Source of the DNA: Rhodobacter ferrooxidans | GTDB lineage: Bacteria > Pseudomonadota > Alphaproteobacteria > Rhodobacterales > Rhodobacteraceae | NCBI RefSeq assembly: GCF_000176015.1 | Contig: NZ_ACYY01000015.1 | Span: 1 to 64,000, forward strand | DNA: 64,000 nt | Reading direction: 5' to 3' | Shown: piece after piece, positions 10,638 to 19,344 of the stretch | Position numbering within the stretch: the first letter of the stretch is position 1 | How the letters are laid out: each line of letters opens with the position of its first letter | Notes under the pieces: generated by a model | The model's input: only the letters and a program-made list of their open reading frames with translations | What the model was told of the DNA's origin: nothing | Database searches by the model: none | Made by a program: the position numbers and the translations under genes

Positions 10638-11372
10638 ATGCAGCGGCAAGGCATGGGGCGGCTGGTGGTGCTGGACCTTGCGCGCACGCTGGCGCTGCTG
10701 GGCATGGCGGCCTATCATTTCACCTGGGATCTGCAGATGTTCGGGCTGGTGCCGCCCGGCACTGCCGTCAGCGGCTTTTTCTTCTATCACGCCCGCACCG
10801 TGGCCGGCAGTTTCCTGTTTCTGGCCGGGGTCAGCCTGTGGCTGGCGCATGGTCAGGGCATCCGCTGGGGCAAGTTCTGGCAGCGGCTTTTGCGGGTCGG
10901 CGGGGCGGCGGCGCTGATCACTGTGGGCACCTGGTTTGCCATGCGCGACAGCTTCATCTTCTTCGGCATCCTGCATTGCATCACGGTCTCCAGCCTGCTG
11001 GGGCTGGCCTTCCTGCGGCTGCCCGCGCTGGTCACGGCGGTGGCGGGTGCGGCGCTGATCGCCGCCAATCTTTACATCAGCAATCCGCTGTTTGATCAGC
11101 CCTGGCTGTGGTGGCTGGGGATGCGGACCATGGGCATCAACACCGTGGACCTTGAGCCGCTGGTGCCGTGGTTCGGGCCGTTTCTGCTGGGTTTGGCCAC
11201 CGCCAAACTGTTCACCCGCTGGGGCGTCTGGTCCTGGCTGGCACAGTTTCCCGCCACGCCTTCGCCGCTGCTGAACGCCCTGGCCTGGCCGGGCAAGCAC
11301 AGCCTTGCGGTCTATCTGATCCATCAACCGGTGCTGATCGGGCTGGTCTGGAGTTATGTCCAATTGCGCTAG
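10638..11372 (+). CDS. DUF1624 (heparan-alpha-glucosaminide acetyltransferase-like) membrane protein
   Basis: A 244-aa integral membrane protein with about seven hydrophobic segments. It starts MQRQGMGRLVVLDLARTLAL, and the RLxxLDxxRxxA pattern followed by YHFTWDL is typical of DUF1624/YeiB-like acyltransferase-related proteins. The C-terminal LAWPGKHSLAVYLIHQPVLIG is also characteristic (GxxSLxxYLxHQP). ACGGAGGCG before the ATG is a good ribosome-binding site. Substrate unknown; transfer of an acyl group to a sugar across the membrane is possible by family. The stop overlaps the convergent amidase stop through a shared CTAG. Confidence 0.85.
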   Translation: MQRQGMGRLVVLDLARTLALLGMAAYHFTWDLQMFGLVPPGTAVSGFFFYHARTVAGSFLFLAGVSLWLAHGQGIRWGKFWQRLLRVGGAAALITVGTWFAMRDSFIFFGILHCITVSSLLGLAFLRLPALVTAVAGAALIAANLYISNPLFDQPWLWWLGMRTMGINTVDLEPLVPWFGPFLLGLATAKLFTRWGVWSWLAQFPATPSPLLNALAWPGKHSLAVYLIHQPVLIGLVWSYVQLR

Positions 11373-12241
11373 GCGGTGCCGTCCAGCGTTGCCACCGCCG
11401 CATAAGTCTCGGGGCGGCGGTCGCGGAAAATCCCCCAGGTCGCCCGCAGCCGGGCGATGGCGTCAAGGTCCAGCTTTGCCAGCACAATCTCCTCGGCATC
11501 GCGGCTGGCCTTGGCCAGAAGCTGCCCGGCAGGGTCAGCGATGAAGCTGGAGCCGTAGAACGTGACGGCGGTGCCCTCGGGTGCGACCTCGGAGCCGATG
11601 CGGTTGGCGGCGATCACCGGCAGGATGTTGGCCGCCGCATGGCCGCGCATCACCATTTCCCAATGCGGCTGGCTGTCATAGCCGGGGCTGGGCGGTTCCG
11701 AGCCGATGGCGGTGGGGTAAAGCAGCATCTCGGCGCCCTGCAGCGCCATGGCGCGGGCACATTCCGGGAACCACTGATCCCAGCAGATGCCCACACCGAT
11801 GCGCCCGTAAGCCGTGGTCCAGACCTTGTAACCAGAATCGCCGGGCGAGAAATAGTATTTCTCCTCATAGCCCGGCCCCTGCGGGATATGGCTTTTGCGA
11901 TAGCGCCCCAGCACGCGGCCATCAGCGTCGATCATCGCCACCGAGTTGAAATGCACCTGGCCTGCGCGTTCGAAGAACGACAGCGGCAGCACCACAGCCA
12001 GTTCCTTCGCCAGGGCGGCGAACCGCGCAATCAGCGGGTGGCCCTCGAACGGCTGGGCCAGCGCGAAATATTCGGGGCGCTGGGTGATGCAGAAATACGG
12101 GGTGGCGAACAACTCCTGCAGCAGGATCACCTGCGCGCCCTGCCCGGCGGCGCGGCGCACCATCGCCTCGGCACGATCAGCGTTGGCGGGCAGATCCCAG
12201 CTACAGGCGAATTGCGGGGCGGCGACGGTGATGATCGGCAT
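11369..12241 (-). CDS. aguB: N-carbamoylputrescine amidase (nitrilase family)
   Basis: A 290-aa carbon-nitrogen hydrolase. The Glu-Lys-Cys triad is Glu43 (LLQELFATPYF), Lys116 (RYRKSHIP) and Cys153 (GICWDQWFPE). The combination ELFATPYF, HIPQGPGYEEKYYF and WDQWFPE is characteristic of N-carbamoylputrescine amidases, which form putrescine, CO2 and ammonia. Next to it on the same strand is a basic amino-acid decarboxylase, so the pair points to polyamine synthesis by two routes; no agmatine deiminase is in the window. CGGAGTG before the ATG is a good ribosome-binding site. Confidence 0.9.
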   Translation of the reverse strand: MPIITVAAPQFACSWDLPANADRAEAMVRRAAGQGAQVILLQELFATPYFCITQRPEYFALAQPFEGHPLIARFAALAKELAVVLPLSFFERAGQVHFNSVAMIDADGRVLGRYRKSHIPQGPGYEEKYYFSPGDSGYKVWTTAYGRIGVGICWDQWFPECARAMALQGAEMLLYPTAIGSEPPSPGYDSQPHWEMVMRGHAAANILPVIAANRIGSEVAPEGTAVTFYGSSFIADPAGQLLAKASRDAEEIVLAKLDLDAIARLRATWGIFRDRRPETYAAVATLDGTA

Positions 12242-12286
12242 GGGGCACTCCGTTTTGCCCGACCTTGCCCCAGCAACGGAACATAG

Positions 12287-12320
12287 AAAAGCCCCCGGCA
12301 GGGATTTCCCGCCGGGGGCC
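12287..12320 (-). terminator. Rho-independent terminator after the decarboxylase gene
   Basis: Read on the minus strand, GCCCCCGGCGGG pairs with CCCTGCCGGGGGC and is followed by TTTT. It starts 10 bp after the decarboxylase stop, so the downstream aguB is probably transcribed separately or by readthrough. Confidence 0.85.
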
Positions 12321-12330
12321 TTCGGTCAGA

Positions 12331-13476
12331 TCACAGCTTCAGCGACAGCACCGTGGCGATGGTCAGCTCGCCAAAGCCGTTGAAGCGGGTGTTGGTGGCG
12401 CAGGAATAGGCGCCCATGCCCTGGAACACCACATAGTCGCCCTCGGCCAGATCGTCGGCCAGCAGCACGTCGCCCGGCAGCCGGTCCACCGAATCGCAGG
12501 TGGGGCCGAAAACGATGCGCGGCACTTCGGTGCCCTCGCGCCGAGCGCCCTCGGGCGAAATCACCGCGATACGGTCGATCACGCCGACCAACGGCAGTTC
12601 GGCCAGCGCGCCATAGACGCCATCGTTCAGGAACACATGCGCGTCGTCGCGCAGCGCCTTGACCCGGGTCGCCAGCGTGAAGGCATCGCCACACAGGCCA
12701 CGGCCCGGCTCGCAGACCAGCAGCGGACGGTCGTCGCCGAACGCCTCGCCGGTCACCCGGTCGATCAGCTCGAAGGTGGCGTCAAGCTGCGGCACCACGC
12801 CGTGCAGCCGGTGGTTGGGGAAGCCGCCGCCGACGTTCAGCCGGGCGATGGTGACACCGGCATCGGCGGCGATCTGGGCTGCCGCGCGGATATAGGCCTC
12901 CCAGGCATGCGGGTCGGTGCATTGGGTGCCGGGGTGGAAGGTGATCGACGGAATGAACCCCGCCGCCGCCACGGTCTTCAGCAGGCTGGTCGCCAGTTCC
13001 ACCGTGGCGCCGAACTTGGCACCGAAGTTGTAGGCGGCCCCCGACACCGGCAGCTTGAAGCGCACGGTGATCTCGCAGTTTTCCGCCGGAACCAGCTCGA
13101 TCAGCTTGGCCAGTTCCGAGGCCGAGTCCACCGAATAGGATTTCACGCCCAAACCCACGGCGACGGCAATTTCCGACCGCGCCCGCACCGGGTTGTTGTA
13201 ATGCATCGCGGCATCCGGGCACAGGCGGCGGATCATCCGCATCTCGGCGGGCGAGGCCACGTCAAAGCCGCGGATGCCCGCCGCCGACAGGTTCTCGATC
13301 ACCACCTCTTCGGGGTTCGACTTGACCGCATAGGTCACAAGCCCCGGGAATCCATCAAGGAATCGCCGGGCCGATGCCTGCAGCACCGCCGGAGAGAAGA
13401 ACATCACCGGGTTTTCCGGAGTGACGACACGCAGGTATTCGGACGGATTGGTCCAGATAGTTTTCGACAGTCCCAT
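12331..13476 (-). CDS. Type III PLP-dependent ornithine/lysine decarboxylase
   Basis: A 381-aa alanine-racemase-fold (group IV) decarboxylase. The PLP lysine is Lys52 in TYAVKSNP, the phosphate-binding glycines are in NVGGGFP, CEPGRGLCG carries the next PLP contacts, and the catalytic cysteine is in FGPTCDSVDR near residue 327. By family it converts ornithine (and perhaps lysine) to putrescine (cadaverine). Length matches the short ODC-like type, not the 600-aa biosynthetic arginine decarboxylase. AAGGAA precedes the ATG. The 210-bp upstream region has a structured leader and a divergent Lrp-type regulator. Confidence 0.92.
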   Translation of the reverse strand: MGLSKTIWTNPSEYLRVVTPENPVMFFSPAVLQASARRFLDGFPGLVTYAVKSNPEEVVIENLSAAGIRGFDVASPAEMRMIRRLCPDAAMHYNNPVRARSEIAVAVGLGVKSYSVDSASELAKLIELVPAENCEITVRFKLPVSGAAYNFGAKFGATVELATSLLKTVAAAGFIPSITFHPGTQCTDPHAWEAYIRAAAQIAADAGVTIARLNVGGGFPNHRLHGVVPQLDATFELIDRVTGEAFGDDRPLLVCEPGRGLCGDAFTLATRVKALRDDAHVFLNDGVYGALAELPLVGVIDRIAVISPEGARREGTEVPRIVFGPTCDSVDRLPGDVLLADDLAEGDYVVFQGMGAYSCATNTRFNGFGELTIATVLSLKL

Positions 13477-13514
13477 CGGCGCATTCCTTCTTTAGCCAAC
13501 AAGACGCAGACGCG

Positions 13515-13567
13515 TCCCGCAAAGCGGGAGTGCGGCACCTGCGCGGTTTTTCAACCAGGCCAGGTGC
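13515..13567 (-). promoter_or_regulatory. Structured 5' leader of the decarboxylase mRNA (candidate speF-type element)
   Basis: On the minus strand, GCACCTG (13567-13561) pairs with CAGGTGC (13541-13535). Nested inside is GGTT-GAAA-AACC (13556-13545), a stem closed by a GNRA-type tetraloop. A second hairpin TCCCGC-TTT-GCGGGA spans 13529-13515, then about 38 bases to the start codon. Rfam lists a speF leader upstream of alphaproteobacterial ornithine decarboxylase genes; position and structure fit, but I cannot confirm the match without a covariance search. Confidence 0.55.
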
Positions 13568-13686
13568 GTATGAGCCGCCCTTTTCCTGAAAACGTGGAAG
13601 CTGCATATGGGGCACATTTTTACCGATGAAAACAGTTGAAATGTAGTGTGGCGTCGGCATAATGACGAAAAAGATGGGCGAAATTG

Positions 13687-14118
13687 ATGGACGATACCGA
13701 TCGTGGTATTCTTGCACTTCTGGGGGCCGATGCCCGTATGTCGTTGGCGACGCTGGCGCGGCGACTAAAGGTTGCGCGATCGACCATTCAGGCGCGGCTG
13801 GAGCGGCTGGAGACCACCGGGGTGATCGCCGGTTACACGCTCAAGCTGGGCGAGGCGGCGCGGCAGGGGCGGCTGCGGGCGACGGTGATGCTGTCGATCG
13901 AGCCGCGGGCACAGGCCGGTATCCTGACCCGGCTGAAGGCGATCCCCGAGGTCGAGCGGGTTTTCACTTGTGCAGGAAGGTTCGATCTGTTGTTGCAGAT
14001 CGCCGCGCCGAATACGCAGGCGCTGGATCAGGCGCTGGACCAGATCAGCGCCATGACCGGGGTGCAGGGGTCGGAAAGTCTGGTGCATCTGAGCACAAGG
14101 ATTGACCGGGCGGTATAG
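13687..14118 (+). CDS. Lrp/AsnC-family transcriptional regulator
   Basis: A 143-aa regulator: an N-terminal winged helix ([23 protein letters not shown] about residues 18-42) and a C-terminal RAM ligand-binding fold (about 65-140) with [17 protein letters not shown]. Lrp-type proteins usually sense an amino acid. It diverges from the decarboxylase with 210 bp between starts, so control of that gene in response to an amino acid is a reasonable inference. A TTG codon directly before the ATG is an alternative start. Confidence 0.9.
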   Translation: MDDTDRGILALLGADARMSLATLARRLKVARSTIQARLERLETTGVIAGYTLKLGEAARQGRLRATVMLSIEPRAQAGILTRLKAIPEVERVFTCAGRFDLLLQIAAPNTQALDQALDQISAMTGVQGSESLVHLSTRIDRAV

Positions 14119-14127
14119 GTGCCAAGG

Positions 14128-14175
14128 CCGGGGGCTGCCTGCCCCCGGACCCCCGGGGATATTTGGACAAAGGAG
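14128..14175. repeat. CAAATATCC intergenic repeat, copy A, with hairpin
   Basis: Hairpin CCGGGGGC (14128-14135) with GCCCCCGG (14141-14148), loop TGCCT, then GGATATTTGGACAAAGGAG (14157-14175). On the minus strand this is CTCCTTTGTCCAAATATCC, a copy of the motif found near 17.3, 21.6, 24.3, 31.8 and 34.7 kb. It lies after the Lrp-type gene and before valS. Confidence 0.75.
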
Positions 14176-14255
14176 AATGGGTAGAGTCAGGCTTGGCCTT
14201 TGCGGCGTGTTTCGATAGAGCAGACGCAACGCCAGAACCGATGCAGGGGCCGCAC

Positions 14256-17252
14256 ATGCCGATGGAAAAGACCTTCAACGCCGCCGAGGCCGAGGCTCGG
14301 CTTTATGCCGCCTGGGAAAGCGCCGGGGCCTTCAAGGCCGGGGCCAACGCCAGGCCGGGGGCGGCGCCGTTCTGCATCATGATCCCGCCGCCCAACGTCA
14401 CCGGCAGCCTGCACATGGGCCACGCCTTCAACAACACCCTGCAGGACATCCTGGTGCGCTGGCACCGGATGCGCGGCTTTGATACCCTGTGGCAGCCTGG
14501 TCAGGACCATGCCGGCATCGCTACGCAGATGGTGGTGGAGCGGGAACTGGCCCGCAGCCAGCAGCCCTCGCGCCGCGAGATGGGCCGCGAGGCGTTTCTG
14601 GACAAGGTCTGGGAATGGAAGGAGCAATCCGGCGACACCATCATCAACCAGCTCAAGCGGCTGGGCGCCAGTTGCGACTGGTCGCGCAACGCCTTCACCA
14701 TGTCGGGCAATTTCCCCGATGCGGTGATCAAGGTGTTCGTCGATATGTATGCCAAGGGCCTGATCTACCGCGGCAAGCGGCTGGTGAACTGGGATCCGCA
14801 TTTCGAGACCGCAATCTCCGATCTGGAGGTGGAGAACCTCGAAGTTGCGGGCCACATGTGGCATTTCAAATACCGCCTTTCCGGGGGCGAAACCTATGAA
14901 TATGTTGAAAAAGACGCCGACGGCACCGTGACCCTGCGCGAGACCCGCGACTATATCGCCATTGCCACCACCCGGCCCGAAACCATGCTGGGCGATGGCG
15001 CGGTGGCGGTGCACCCCTCGGACGCGCGCTATGCCGGGATCGTCGGCAAGATGGTGCATCTGCCGCTGTGCGACCGGCTGATCCCGATCATCACCGACGA
15101 ATACCCCGACCCGAATTTCGGCTCGGGCGCGGTGAAGATCACCGGCGCGCATGATTTCAACGACTACGCGGTGGCGCGGCGCGCGGGCATCCCCTGCTAC
15201 CGGCTGATGGACACCAGGGCCGCGATGCGCAGCGACGGCGCGCCTTATGCCGAGGCCGTGCTGCGCGCCCGCGAGATTGCCGCAGGCTCGCCCACTACCG
15301 AAGCCGAGGTCGACAGCCTGAACCTGGTGCCCGAGAAATACCGCGGCCTTGACCGGTTCGAGGCGCGCAAGGCGGTGGTGGCCGATATCAACGCCGCCGG
15401 TCTTGCCGTCAGCGTTCTGGTGCGCAGCATCGACCCGGAGACCGGCAGCGAACACCTGACCCTTGAACCGGTGGTCGAGGCGAAACCGATCATGCAGCCG
15501 TTCGGCGACCGCTCGAAAGTGGTGATCGAGCCGATGCTGACCGACCAGTGGTTCGTCGATACCGCCAGGATCGTCGAACCGGCGCTGGAGGCGGTGCGCT
15601 CGGGGGCGACGAAGATCATCCCGGCCAGCGGCGAGAAGACCTATTATCACTGGCTGGAGAATATCGAGCCGTGGTGCATCAGCCGCCAGCTTTGGTGGGG
15701 GCATCAGATTCCGGTGTGGTTTGACCTTTATGAAAACCAATTCTGCGCCGAGACTGAGACTCAGGCCATTGAAATGGCGCAGAAACACCACGAAGCACTC
15801 AATCCCAATGCTGACGTCTCTGTTTTCATCGACGAGCGGACCTTCACGTCGATCAAGGATTCTTCGGGCAGAGGGCTCAAGCATCCGCGCATGGTTGGTA
15901 GTGGATGGGAAGGTGATCCAAGAACTACGCTAAGAGTAGGCCTCTACCGCGACCCCGACGTCCTCGACACCTGGTTCTCCTCCGGCCTCTGGCCCATCGG
16001 CACCCTCGGCTGGCCCGAACCCACGCCCGAGCTGCAGAAATACTTCCCCACCTCGGTCCTCGTCACCGGCCAGGACATCCTGTTCTTCTGGGTCGCCCGG
16101 ATGATGATGATGCAGCTTGCGGTGGTGGGTCAGATCCCGTTCCACACCGTCTATCTGCATGGCCTGGTGCGCGACGCCAAGGGCAAGAAGATGTCGAAAT
16201 CCCTCGGCAACGTCATCGACCCGTTGGAGATCATCGACGACTACGGCGCCGACGCGCTGCGCTTTGCCAATGCCGCGATGGCCTCGCTTGGCGGCGTGCT
16301 GAAGCTCGATACCCAACGCATCGCCGGTTACCGCAACTTCGGCACAAAGCTTTGGAATGCCTGCCGCTTTGCCGAAATGAACGGCGTGTGGGAGGGCCAC
16401 CAGACCCGCGCCCTGCCGCCGCAGGCCAAGGCGACGGTGAACCAGTGGATCATCGGCGAAACCGCCAAGGTGCGGGCCGAGGTCGATGCAGCCCTGGCCG
16501 ATTATCGCTTCGACCAGGCGGCGGCGGCGCTTTATGCCTTCGTCTGGGGCAAGGTCTGCGACTGGTATGTCGAATTTGCCAAGCCGCTGTTCGACGGCGA
16601 TCAGGCAGCCGAGACCCGCGCCACCATGGGCTGGGTGCTGGATCAATGCATGATCCTGCTGCACCCGATCATGCCCTTCGTGACCGAGGAGTTGTGGCAA
16701 ACCACCGGCAGCCGCCCGAAAATGCTGGTGCATACCGACTGGCCGACCTACGGCAGCGATCTGGTAACGCCGGAGGCCACGCGCGAGATGTCCTGGGTGA
16801 TCAGCCTGATCGAAGAGGTCCGCTCGGCCCGCGCCCAGATGCACGTCCCCGCCGGGCTGAAACTGGACATGCTGCAACTTGATCTGGATGCCGCGGGCAG
16901 CCTGGCCTGGGCCAACAACGAGGCGCTGATCAAGCGGCTGGCGCGGCTGGAAAGCCTGACCCCCGCCGCCGCCGCGCCCAAAGGCTCGATCCTGGTCCCG
17001 GTCGAGGGCGGCACCTTTGCCATCCCGCTGGCCGGCATCATCGACATTGCCGAGGAAAAGGCGCGGCTGTCCAAGACCTTGGAAAAGCTGGAGAAAGACC
17101 TGAATGGCCTGCGCGGGCGGCTGAACAACCCGGCCTTCGTCGCCTCGGCCAAGGAAGAGGTGGTCGAGGAAACCCGCGAGAAGCTGGAACAGGGGCAGGA
17201 GGAGTCGGCCAAGCTGCAAGCCGCGCTGAAACGGCTGGCTGAAATCGGCTGA
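14256..17252 (+). CDS. valS: Valine--tRNA ligase
   Basis: A 998-aa class I synthetase with editing domain. Signatures: [16 protein letters not shown] (HIGH motif) near residue 50, [17 protein letters not shown] in the editing domain, [24 protein letters not shown], and [10 protein letters not shown] (KMSKS) near residue 644. A C-terminal coiled coil (about residues 925-998) is Lys/Glu-rich. AGGGG precedes the ATG at 14256; the in-frame extension to 14163 is not family-like. Residues about 490-563, between WWGHQIPVW and DPDVLDTW, are encoded by an unusually AT-rich patch. Confidence 0.97.
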   Translation: MPMEKTFNAAEAEARLYAAWESAGAFKAGANARPGAAPFCIMIPPPNVTGSLHMGHAFNNTLQDILVRWHRMRGFDTLWQPGQDHAGIATQMVVERELARSQQPSRREMGREAFLDKVWEWKEQSGDTIINQLKRLGASCDWSRNAFTMSGNFPDAVIKVFVDMYAKGLIYRGKRLVNWDPHFETAISDLEVENLEVAGHMWHFKYRLSGGETYEYVEKDADGTVTLRETRDYIAIATTRPETMLGDGAVAVHPSDARYAGIVGKMVHLPLCDRLIPIITDEYPDPNFGSGAVKITGAHDFNDYAVARRAGIPCYRLMDTRAAMRSDGAPYAEAVLRAREIAAGSPTTEAEVDSLNLVPEKYRGLDRFEARKAVVADINAAGLAVSVLVRSIDPETGSEHLTLEPVVEAKPIMQPFGDRSKVVIEPMLTDQWFVDTARIVEPALEAVRSGATKIIPASGEKTYYHWLENIEPWCISRQLWWGHQIPVWFDLYENQFCAETETQAIEMAQKHHEALNPNADVSVFIDERTFTSIKDSSGRGLKHPRMVGSGWEGDPRTTLRVGLYRDPDVLDTWFSSGLWPIGTLGWPEPTPELQKYFPTSVLVTGQDILFFWVARMMMMQLAVVGQIPFHTVYLHGLVRDAKGKKMSKSLGNVIDPLEIIDDYGADALRFANAAMASLGGVLKLDTQRIAGYRNFGTKLWNACRFAEMNGVWEGHQTRALPPQAKATVNQWIIGETAKVRAEVDAALADYRFDQAAAALYAFVWGKVCDWYVEFAKPLFDGDQAAETRATMGWVLDQCMILLHPIMPFVTEELWQTTGSRPKMLVHTDWPTYGSDLVTPEATREMSWVISLIEEVRSARAQMHVPAGLKLDMLQLDLDAAGSLAWANNEALIKRLARLESLTPAAAAPKGSILVPVEGGTFAIPLAGIIDIAEEKARLSKTLEKLEKDLNGLRGRLNNPAFVASAKEEVVEETREKLEQGQEESAKLQAALKRLAEIG

Positions 17253-17277
17253 GTCCATCCAGACCACAATCGGCTTT

Positions 17278-17328
17278 CACCTTTGTGCAAATATCCTCGG
17301 GGGGTGTGGGGGGCAGACAGCCCCCCAC
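17278..17328. repeat. CAAATATCC intergenic repeat, copy B, with terminator-like hairpin
   Basis: CACCTTTGTGCAAATATCC (17278-17296) leads to the hairpin GTGGGGGGC (17306-17314) / GCCCCCCAC (17320-17328) with loop AGACA, followed by TCTTT. The position 26 bp after the valS stop makes a transcription terminator likely. Confidence 0.8.
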
Positions 17329-17376
17329 TCTTTGCCGCCATCCCGCCCTGTGATAGATTGCGCGCAGGAGGCCGAA

Positions 17377-17709
17377 ATGGGCTGGCTTGAACGACTCGCC
17401 GAACGGCAAATGCTGGCCGCCCGCGCGCGTGGCCAGTTGCAGGGCCTCGCCGGCGAAGGCAAGCCGCTGCCCGAGCATCCCGAGGCCCCCTTCGTTTCCG
17501 CAGGCGATGCCGTGGGTTTTCGCATCATGGCCGAGGCTGGCGTGCTGCCCGAGGAAATCGTGCTGAAAAAACAGGCGCTTGCACAGCGTCAACACCTCGC
17601 CACCCTGACCGACCCTGCCGAGCGCAAGGCCGCCATGGCCGAACTCGCCCAGCTGGAAATGCGTCAGGCCATCGCCGAGGAAGCCCGCAAACGCTTTCTG
17701 AAGGGCTGA
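17377..17709 (+). CDS. DUF1992 (DnaJC28-like conserved domain) protein
   Basis: A 110-aa soluble protein that starts MGWLERLAERQMLAARARGQ and contains LAGEGKPLPEHPE, the signature of DUF1992, also found in DnaJ homologue subfamily C member 28. CAGGAGG before the ATG is a strong ribosome-binding site; the frame extends to 17332 but without one. The function of this domain is not established. The gene is 45 bp upstream of the aminotransferase and probably cotranscribed. Confidence 0.85.
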   Translation: MGWLERLAERQMLAARARGQLQGLAGEGKPLPEHPEAPFVSAGDAVGFRIMAEAGVLPEEIVLKKQALAQRQHLATLTDPAERKAAMAELAQLEMRQAIAEEARKRFLKG

Positions 17710-17754
17710 AATGCCCCCTTGCCCCGCCGCCCGGTTTCGCGCTTGGATGCGGGC

Positions 17755-18861
17755 ATGAGCCAGACCCCCCGCTATACCCCGCTGGTCGCCAGCCTGCCCG
17801 CCTCGGTGCCCTTCGTCGGCCCGGAAACCCAGGAACGCGCCCGCGGCCGACGCTTTGCCGCAAGGCTGGGCGCCAATGAAAGCCTGTTCGGCCCCTCGCC
17901 CCGCGCGATTGCGGCGATGGCGCAGGCGGCCAGCGAGAGCTGGATGTATGGCGACCCGGAAAACCACGACCTGCGCGCGGCACTGGCGGCACATCACGGC
18001 GTGGGCGCGGAAAATATCGTGGTGGGCGAAGGCATTGACGGGCTGCTGGGGTACCTCACGCGCCTGACCATCGCGCCGGGTGATACCGTGGTCAGCACCA
18101 ACGGCAGCTACCCCACCTTCAATTTCCACGTCGCGGGCTTTGGCGGCACGGTGCAGAAACTGCCCTACCGCGACGACCGCACCGACCCGCAGGCGCTGCT
18201 CGATGCCGCCCGCGCCACCGGCGCCAGGCTGATCTACCTCGCCAACCCCGACAATCCGATGGGCAGCCACCACGCCGCCGAAACCATCCTTGCGATGATC
18301 GACGCCCTGCCCGCAGGCACGCTGATGCTGCTGGACGAGGCCTATATCGACCTTGCGCCCGATGGAACCTCGCCTGCCATCGCCGCCGATGACCCAAGGG
18401 TGATCCGGCTACGCACCTTCTCCAAAGGCTATGGCATGGCCGGGGTGCGGGTGGGCTATGCGGTGGCGGCAGCGGGGCTGATCGCCGCCTTCGACAAGGT
18501 GCGCAACCATTTCGGCGTCGGGCGGATCGTGCAGGCGGGCGCCTTGGCGGCACTGGCCGATCAGGACTGGCTGGCGCAGGTCCGGGCCAAGGTGATCGCG
18601 GCAAGGGCCGAGATTGGCCGCATCGCCCGCGAAAACGGCCTGCACCCCCTGCCCTCCGCCGCCAATTTCGTCACCATCGACTGCGGCCGCGACGGCGATT
18701 TCGCCCGTGCGGTGCTGCGCGAGCTGATCGCCCGCGACATCTTCGTGCGGATGCCGTTTGCCGCCCCGCAGGATCGCTGCATAAGGGTCAGCGCCGGTGA
18801 CGAAGCGGCGCTGCAAGCCTTCGCCAAGGCCCTGCCCGAAGCACTGAAAGCCGCCCGCTGA
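17755..18861 (+). CDS. Histidinol-phosphate aminotransferase-like PLP enzyme
   Basis: A 368-aa fold-type I aminotransferase. The motifs LGANESLFGPSP near the N-terminus, YGDPENHDLR, LANPDNPMGS, LLDEAYIDLAP and TFSKGYGMAGVRVGYA (PLP lysine) place it in the HisC family. It is not next to other his genes, so it may be HisC or a paralogue acting on an aromatic or other amino acid. Its stop abuts the stop of the convergent small gene. Confidence 0.85.
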   Translation: MSQTPRYTPLVASLPASVPFVGPETQERARGRRFAARLGANESLFGPSPRAIAAMAQAASESWMYGDPENHDLRAALAAHHGVGAENIVVGEGIDGLLGYLTRLTIAPGDTVVSTNGSYPTFNFHVAGFGGTVQKLPYRDDRTDPQALLDAARATGARLIYLANPDNPMGSHHAAETILAMIDALPAGTLMLLDEAYIDLAPDGTSPAIAADDPRVIRLRTFSKGYGMAGVRVGYAVAAAGLIAAFDKVRNHFGVGRIVQAGALAALADQDWLAQVRAKVIAARAEIGRIARENGLHPLPSAANFVTIDCGRDGDFARAVLRELIARDIFVRMPFAAPQDRCIRVSAGDEAALQAFAKALPEALKAAR

Positions 18862-19206
18862 TCAGCGGATCGGCGCCGGGCCAAGGCTGGGGGCGGCACC
18901 GCTGGGCGCGTCCACCGTCACCGTTGGCAACGGCGCGACCGCCATGGGCGTCACCACCACTGCAGGCAGGTCCAGCAACTTACGCCGAAACACCAGCATC
19001 GCATGGAAATGCGTGGCGGTGCCGGTCAGCCCGGACCGCTCGTCACACGGCAGCGTGTCGGCGCGCAGATATTCCCAGCCGTCGCGGGCCAGCGCGTTGA
19101 TCTGCTGGCTGAGCGTCAGGGCAAAGCGGTCAACCGTGGTCTTGGCCTCGCGCGATTTCTCGCCGCGGCGGGGGGCGGGAAGGATCTTGTATTCGAAAAG
19201 GCTCAT
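18862..19206 (-). CDS. DUF4177-like small protein
   Basis: A 114-aa protein beginning MSLFEYKILPAPRRGEK and containing FALTLSQQINALARDGWEYLRADTLPC, a pattern of DUF4177 proteins (xxYkvv...LN.lg.eGWElv). The last 35 residues are Pro/Ala/Val-rich. AGGACC lies before this ATG, while the upstream extension to 19269 lacks support. Function unknown. Confidence 0.75.
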   Translation of the reverse strand: MSLFEYKILPAPRRGEKSREAKTTVDRFALTLSQQINALARDGWEYLRADTLPCDERSGLTGTATHFHAMLVFRRKLLDLPAVVVTPMAVAPLPTVTVDAPSGAAPSLGPAPIR

Positions 19207-19344
19207 GGCGGTCCTGTGCTTGCAACCGGGGCAGGATAGACCGGCCGAACGGGCCGGGAAAGCTGTCATTTCGCGGCAGGCGAGGCTTGGCCGATGGGGC
19301 AGCAGAACCCCTGCAATCCCAACGGCTTGCCGCCCGAAGCTGAT

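Noticed and set aside
13355-13717. Minus-strand 120-codon frame across the decarboxylase leader as a long leader peptide
   Set aside because: It overlaps the decarboxylase start in another frame and covers the hairpins; no ribosome-binding site was found before its ATG. A much shorter leader peptide cannot be excluded.
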